The position numbers and the translations under genes are program-made. Shown in pieces: positions 58,158 to 64,000 of a stretch of 64,000 bases of DNA; the first letter of the stretch is position 1, and the number at the start of each line of letters is the position of its first letter. This DNA is from Pseudoalteromonas rubra. GTDB lineage: Bacteria > Pseudomonadota > Gammaproteobacteria > Enterobacterales > Alteromonadaceae. The stretch is taken from NCBI RefSeq assembly GCF_001482385.1, contig NZ_CP013611.1, positions 1,488,001 through 1,552,000 of the forward strand, in the 5' to 3' direction. The notes under the pieces are model-generated. The model had not been told where the DNA came from and did not search any database. It saw only the letters and a program-made list of their open reading frames with translations.

Positions 58158-58194
58158 AAAAATGCGTGAGCCGCTGCGGCCCACGCATTTTTTT
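58158..58194. terminator. Bidirectional terminator between ygiM-like gene and the small secreted protein
   Basis: AAATGCGTG (58160-58168) pairs with CACGCATTT (58182-58190) and GCCGC with GCGGC inside. There is a T-run on the right and an A-run on the left, so it works for both convergent genes. Confidence 0.9.
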
Positions 58195-58552
58195 ATTTAT
58201 GAATTTTAATGGCACCTAGTACACATGCCCACCCACCATTATTCACATAAACGCGTACTGGTTTATTGGCAGCTAACGCTGTCAGGGACAGTGATAACAG
58301 AGAGCTGACTCCCAGCTCACTCGCTGATTTACCGTTTATTTTGGTTTGCGCAGATATACTAGCCACTTTTCGAGCCCTTCCATCATCTGTGGAGGTACAC
58401 AAGTTAGCCGGTGTTTCAATATAAAAGCCTCCATCATACGTTGAAGTAACCTTCGATATTGTGGTGTCTATGGTACTGTCCCATGCCATCGCTGCCGGTT
58501 GGCTCAAAAGTCCGCTAAATAATGCGAATGTGCACACTTTCAATGCTTTCAT
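58193..58552 (-). CDS. Small secreted protein of unknown function
   Basis: 119 aa. A clear signal peptide (about 1-23, ends AAMAWDS). The mature ~96 residues have two cysteines (in NLCTSTDDGR and GGWACVLGAI) that may form a disulfide, and are otherwise Ser/Thr/Ala-rich with beta-strand pattern. I do not recognise the family. Its terminator is shared with the ygiM-like gene opposite. Monocistronic by layout. Confidence 0.75.
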   Translation of the reverse strand: MKALKVCTFALFSGLLSQPAAMAWDSTIDTTISKVTSTYDGGFYIETPANLCTSTDDGRARKVASISAQTKINGKSASELGVSSLLSLSLTALAANKPVRVYVNNGGWACVLGAIKIHK

Positions 58553-58598
58553 CTTAAAGTCCCTATTTACTTATGGTATTGGATAAAGGGACATTTTA

Positions 58599-59078
58599 TT
58601 ATTCAATAGCAAGCAACTCAACTTCAAAAATCAGCAGTGACCCCGGTGCTATTTTCCCGGCAGCTCTGTCACCATAACCAAGATCAGGTCCGATGAAGAA
58701 ACGGTACTTATCACCCACAGTCATTAACTGAACGCCCTCTGTCCAGCCCGCTATCACCTGATTCAGACCAAAGCTAATTGACTCTCCGCGCACCACTGAG
58801 CTGTCAAACACGGAACCATCCAGCAAAGTACCATGATAATGCACGGTCACTTTATCTGCCGGGCCAGGGTGAACATTCCCGTCCCCTTTGCTCATTACTT
58901 CATATTGCAGGCCTGATTGAGTGGTCGTGACCCCCGGCTTTTGGCCGTTTTGCGCCAAAAACTCAGCGGCTTCAATACGATTACCTGCTGCCGCCTGTTT
59001 TTGCTGTTTACCGTTTTTAAAAATGAGCCATCCCAGCACGACGATGACCAGGACGAGAACAATATTGGTTGTTGACAT
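58599..59078 (-). CDS. Membrane-anchored FKBP-type peptidyl-prolyl isomerase
   Basis: 159 aa. An N-terminal membrane helix (about 4-18, IVLVLVIVVLGWLIF) is followed by a short linker, then one FKBP domain (about 50-159): VTVHYHGTLLDGSVFDSS, QVIAGWTEGVQLMTVGDKYRF and YGDRAAGKIAPGSLLIFEVEL contain the usual drug- and substrate-pocket residues. It is likely exposed to the periplasm (inference). It lies 14 bases after the Lon-like protease gene, so possibly cotranscribed with it. Confidence 0.9.
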   Translation of the reverse strand: MSTTNIVLVLVIVVLGWLIFKNGKQQKQAAAGNRIEAAEFLAQNGQKPGVTTTQSGLQYEVMSKGDGNVHPGPADKVTVHYHGTLLDGSVFDSSVVRGESISFGLNQVIAGWTEGVQLMTVGDKYRFFIGPDLGYGDRAAGKIAPGSLLIFEVELLAIE

Positions 59079-59092
59079 AGTGACTACCTAAA

Positions 59093-61525
59093 TTATGAAT
59101 GATCTTTTTCTTGTTCGGTTGACGGGTCGCTCTCTGCGTCTTTATCATCGCCATTCACCACGTCGGCAATTTGCGCAAGGCGGGCCAGTGCCAATGCATT
59201 GATACTTTGTTCCGGATACTGGCCATTCACCAACACTCCCGCTTCACGTTGCATCAGCAAAGACAGTGCCTCGTCGACTGTCGCGACCGCGAAAATATGG
59301 AACCGGCCTTGCTGCGCTGCAGTCAGCACTTCGTCATCCAGTACCAGGTTGATCAGGTTGGAACGAGGAATGATCACGCCCTGACGCCCGGTCAGACCAC
59401 GCATTTTACACAGCTTAAAGAAGCCTTCGATCTTTTCATTTACCCCGCCAACGGCTTGCACCTCACCATGCTGGTTAATCGACCCCGTCAGAGCCAGAGA
59501 CTGATCAATTGGCAGCTGAGTAATGGCAGACAGTAAGCCACATAGCTCGGCCAGAGACGCACTGTCGCCGTCAATAAAGCCATAACTTTGTTCAATGGCA
59601 ATATTAGCACTGAGTGTCAGGCTAAAGCTCTGCGCGTACTTGTTACCCAGGTAACCGGTCAGCAACATTACCCCTTTAGAGTGGATTGACTTGCCCAGCT
59701 CCGCTTCACGCTCAACGTCTATCACCCCATCAGCACCTGCATACACAGTTGCGGTAATACGTGCTGGTGTACCAAAAGCCGTATCGCCAATGTGCAGCAC
59801 CGTCAGGCCGTTCACTTTACCCACGGCCTCACCATCTGTGGCGATGAGCGTATGACCCTCTTCAATGTCGCTGAGCATATTCTCACTCAACTGACCGGTG
59901 CGATACTGTTTGCCGACAATAGCTTCATCGATATGTGGCGCATCGATTTCGCTAAGCCCGTCCTGTTTGGCGTAGTAGCTTGCCTCTGCCACCAGCTCCA
60001 GCACGTCCGCAAACCGCGCCGACAGCTTGTTCTGATGCTCAGCCTGACGATAACTAAACTTCAATAAACGCGCCAGCGCCTCACCGGTTAACGCGCACTT
60101 CAGAGTCTGTTCACAGTACTCCTGCACCTTAGTGACAAACTGATACTGAAGTCGGTCACTATCCGGCAGATAGTAGTCAAAATCGGCCAGTACCCGAAAC
60201 AATTCACCAAATTCTTCATCGTACTCACCAATGGTGTAATACAAATCACGCGAGCCCAGCAGGATGATCTTCACATCCAGCGGGATCAACTGAGGTTTCA
60301 GGGTAAAGCTGCTCCCCACCGAGCTGTCCTGATAGGGCAAATCATTTTTAATCTGGTGCGTTTTTAAAGACAGTTTAAGTCCATCCCAGACCTGCGCATT
60401 GGCCAGCACTTTGTCAGCGTCCATGATCAGGTAACCGCCGTTGGCGCGGTGCAACGCACCCGGCTGAATAGAGCGATAACTGGTGATCAAAGTACCATGG
60501 GCGTTGGCATACTCAATTTTGCCAAAAATGTTGCCAAAGGTCGGGTTGGGCTCATATACCACAGGCGCGGCCTGCCCTTCTTTAAACTCCACCAGAATAT
60601 TAGGTGCGAAGAAGTCGCTCAACATGCCCTTGGCGTCAAAATCGTCTTTACTCTCTTCTGACGAACTGTCGTCATCGAGCCAGTCGAGCACGGCATCGAC
60701 AATTTCTACCCGCAAGTCTTTAAGGTAGCGGATCACGCCAATGTGGCTGGCATACTTGTGCTCCAGCGCCTTCAGCAGAGGTTTGGTCGCCAGCTCAATG
60801 GTGGTTTTCTTTAGCTCTCGGAGCTTTTCAGACGATTCCCGCTTCCAGCGCGGTAGCTCAATCAAAGCCTCAATCAGGCAATCTTCGAGCTTTTCAATGG
60901 CATCGAAAAAGTGTTCCTGAACCGCCTCTTCCAGTGCCATAAATTCGGCATCATCAAGCGCTTTACCATCTACCACAGGGGCAAAACTCACCACCCCTTT
61001 TTCTTCCATCATCGCGACGCTTTTCTTTGCGGCCAGTTCTTCTACCGCACTCAGGGCCGCGTTATATTTGTTGTCAAAGTCCCTGTCGAGCGACTTTTTC
61101 TTGCGCTGATAACCTGGGTTATCAAATGCTGCCGGAAACGTATCCACAACTTCATCAAGGAAAGAATCAATGTCGTCAGCCAGTACCTTGCTTTCACCTG
61201 CCTGCATAAACAAGGCAATGGGCTCTCTGTGGTCGTCGTAATTATTGACATACAACCACTCTTTGGGGGTCGGGCGAGTTTTACAATGTGCTTCGAGTTT
61301 ATCCTTCACCATAGTGAATCGACCCGTCGCCGCTTCGCCCATGACAAACACGTTGTAGCCGGGCAGCTCCATACCCAGGGCAAAATCCAGCGCACTTTGC
61401 GCCCGATTCTGACCGATAAAAGGTAAAGGATCCGGATAGGGGTTTTGCATGCACGTGGAGATGTGTGGCAAAGACACACTGGGAGCCAGCTGTTCGCTGC
61501 TCAAAGGCTTAATGGTTTTCGTCAT
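59093..61525 (-). CDS. Lon-family ATP-dependent protease (YcbZ/LonB-like)
   Basis: 810 aa from MTKTIKPLSSEQL (61525); a GTG ten codons earlier (61555) is the alternative. An N-terminal AAA-like region with a degenerate P-loop, GEAATGR (Arg replaces the Lys), is followed by a long charged insert with coiled-coil character. A second AAA part follows (ALHRANGGYLIMDADK, VKIILLGSRDLYY). The C-terminal S16 domain has the Lon dyad: Ser655 in DGDSAS and Lys698 in GGVNEKIEG. Substrates unknown; the layout matches E. coli YcbZ. Confidence 0.9.
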   Translation of the reverse strand: MTKTIKPLSSEQLAPSVSLPHISTCMQNPYPDPLPFIGQNRAQSALDFALGMELPGYNVFVMGEAATGRFTMVKDKLEAHCKTRPTPKEWLYVNNYDDHREPIALFMQAGESKVLADDIDSFLDEVVDTFPAAFDNPGYQRKKKSLDRDFDNKYNAALSAVEELAAKKSVAMMEEKGVVSFAPVVDGKALDDAEFMALEEAVQEHFFDAIEKLEDCLIEALIELPRWKRESSEKLRELKKTTIELATKPLLKALEHKYASHIGVIRYLKDLRVEIVDAVLDWLDDDSSSEESKDDFDAKGMLSDFFAPNILVEFKEGQAAPVVYEPNPTFGNIFGKIEYANAHGTLITSYRSIQPGALHRANGGYLIMDADKVLANAQVWDGLKLSLKTHQIKNDLPYQDSSVGSSFTLKPQLIPLDVKIILLGSRDLYYTIGEYDEEFGELFRVLADFDYYLPDSDRLQYQFVTKVQEYCEQTLKCALTGEALARLLKFSYRQAEHQNKLSARFADVLELVAEASYYAKQDGLSEIDAPHIDEAIVGKQYRTGQLSENMLSDIEEGHTLIATDGEAVGKVNGLTVLHIGDTAFGTPARITATVYAGADGVIDVEREAELGKSIHSKGVMLLTGYLGNKYAQSFSLTLSANIAIEQSYGFIDGDSASLAELCGLLSAITQLPIDQSLALTGSINQHGEVQAVGGVNEKIEGFFKLCKMRGLTGRQGVIIPRSNLINLVLDDEVLTAAQQGRFHIFAVATVDEALSLLMQREAGVLVNGQYPEQSINALALARLAQIADVVNGDDKDAESDPSTEQEKDHS

Positions 61526-61578
61526 TCCTAACTTCTTTCTCTTGGCCGGCCGCACGACATCCGCGTGCGGGGCTGTGA

Positions 61579-62037
61579 TTAAGGGGTAAGTGCCTTACGA
61601 GCAAACTCACCGTGCCCACATTCGCTGCACGACGGAATTTCCAACGCATAATAGACATTCGTTTTATGGCCGCAATTTTTACACACTAATTGCCCCAATG
61701 CTATCCATTCCCCTTGTTTGTAAATGCCATCGTGTTGAAAGTCCTGCACTAATGCCTGCCATTCGAGCTGAGTTCGATCTTCCAATTGGGCCAATTCATA
61801 CATTACGCTGGCTTTAAGCTCTTCCCAGGCCACATCATCGTAATGGTCTTTGTGTTCGCTCAGATGCGCCAGGTCACGCTTGAGAAAATAACGATAATCC
61901 GCCAGCTTGTCTTTTGACAGCTGCTTAACCGCCTCCTGGGCATCCATAAACTCCCTGAGCAATTTTTTTAGCTCGTGCTCTTTAACGTCTTTCAGCCATA
62001 ATGAAAAGTCATCCAGCCAGCGCTTGTAATCCGCCAT
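61579..62037 (-). CDS. Zinc-ribbon-containing protein (DUF1451, YbeL-like)
   Basis: 152 aa from MADYKRWLDDFSLWL (62037); the frame extends six codons further up without support. The first ~115 residues are charged helices. The C-terminus has two CxxC knuckles, CKNCGH and CSECGH, forming a zinc ribbon. It lies divergent from leuS, as ybeL does in E. coli, which supports the assignment. Function unknown. The Lon-like gene starts 53 bases after its stop on the same strand. Confidence 0.88.
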   Translation of the reverse strand: MADYKRWLDDFSLWLKDVKEHELKKLLREFMDAQEAVKQLSKDKLADYRYFLKRDLAHLSEHKDHYDDVAWEELKASVMYELAQLEDRTQLEWQALVQDFQHDGIYKQGEWIALGQLVCKNCGHKTNVYYALEIPSCSECGHGEFARKALTP

Positions 62038-62169
62038 GTTTGCCTCCCGACTCACGCTATTTCGCAGCCTATTTTCAGTGTCTACTAGTCAGTATAGTTC
62101 AGCTAACGTCACAGTCCTGAAACAAATCACCATCACTGCACTAATTTGCGCTCATAATTCCGCTTTGAA

Positions 62170-62192
62170 GCGCTGTGATCAGCGCGTTTTTT
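62170..62192 (+). other. Terminator-like hairpin in the leuS leader
   Basis: GCGCTG (62170-62175), loop TGAT, CAGCGC (62180-62185), then G and six T (62187-62192). It has the form of an intrinsic terminator but lies 55 bases before the leuS ATG, between divergent genes. It may be an attenuator in the leuS leader or a relic; no leucine-rich leader peptide is evident. Confidence 0.5.
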
Positions 62193-62222
62193 CGGGTATG
62201 CTATCGGCAATTTTCTAATTAG

Positions 62223-64000
<1,778 letters not shown>

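Overview
The window looks like a chromosome segment of a marine gammaproteobacterium, most likely a red-pigmented Pseudoalteromonas (P. rubra-like). The reasons are a prodigiosin biosynthesis cluster next to housekeeping blocks typical of Alteromonadales (lptD-surA-pdxA-rsmA-apaG-apaH, amgK-murU-djlA, tkt/metK divergent, ygiF/ygiM divergent, leuS next to a YbeL-like zinc-ribbon gene), several exported proteins, NhaD and a TonB receptor. The species assignment is inference. No rRNA, tRNA, CRISPR array or complete insertion sequence was recognised.

Layout. (1) 87-9196: the second half of a prodigiosin operon, pigF-G-H-I-J-K-L-M, in the canonical Serratia order with tight or overlapping junctions. 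pigA-E should lie upstream of base 1. These genes build the bipyrrole MBC: PigI loads proline onto the carrier PigG, PigJ and PigH extend it and condense it with serine, PigM oxidises the alcohol to the aldehyde, PigF O-methylates, PigL activates the carrier domains, and PigK assists. No pigN follows pigM. (2) 9296-9496: a 66-codon ORF with the architecture of a ribosomally made, modified or exported peptide (29-residue leader ending in Gly-Gly, then two 13-residue repeats each ending SICTA), followed by a terminator and a Bcr/CflA-type exporter. This is the most novel-looking item. (3) 11100-17590: a secreted subtilisin-like protease broken by a one-base frameshift, a LysE-type exporter, methylglyoxal synthase, a YegD-type Hsp70, an exported ATP-dependent DNA ligase, a HAD phosphatase and a small unknown protein. 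(4) 17723-28071: TonB receptor, SixA, an M16 peptidase, a PAS-GGDEF-EAL protein, a gene-poor stretch and a YjbR-like protein. (5) 28214-34736: a collagen-like lipoprotein, 6-phosphofructokinase preceded by a 13-bp inverted repeat, convergent NhaD, a DUF368 (PopT-type) protein and a DUF3530 protein. (6) 34755-43979: envelope and housekeeping block; amgK-murU-djlA leftward (peptidoglycan sugar recycling and co-chaperone), lptD-surA-pdxA-rsmA-apaG-apaH rightward (outer membrane biogenesis, vitamin B6, rRNA methylation, Ap4A hydrolysis). (7) 44093-50520: chemoreceptor, a frameshifted outer-membrane-type lipoprotein, and a large secreted zinc-dependent phospholipase-C-like protein in an A/T-rich island. 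(8) 50573-64000: transketolase and metK around an intergenic region with a MetJ box, an HDOD protein, a START protein, YgiF triphosphatase, a YgiM-like SH3 protein, an FKBP isomerase, a Lon-family protease, a zinc-ribbon protein and the 5' two thirds of leuS, cut by the window edge.

Two genes (11100-12918 and 46314-47073) each carry one apparent +1 base insertion. Both encode exported proteins. They are either genuine lesions or consensus errors; the sequence alone cannot decide.
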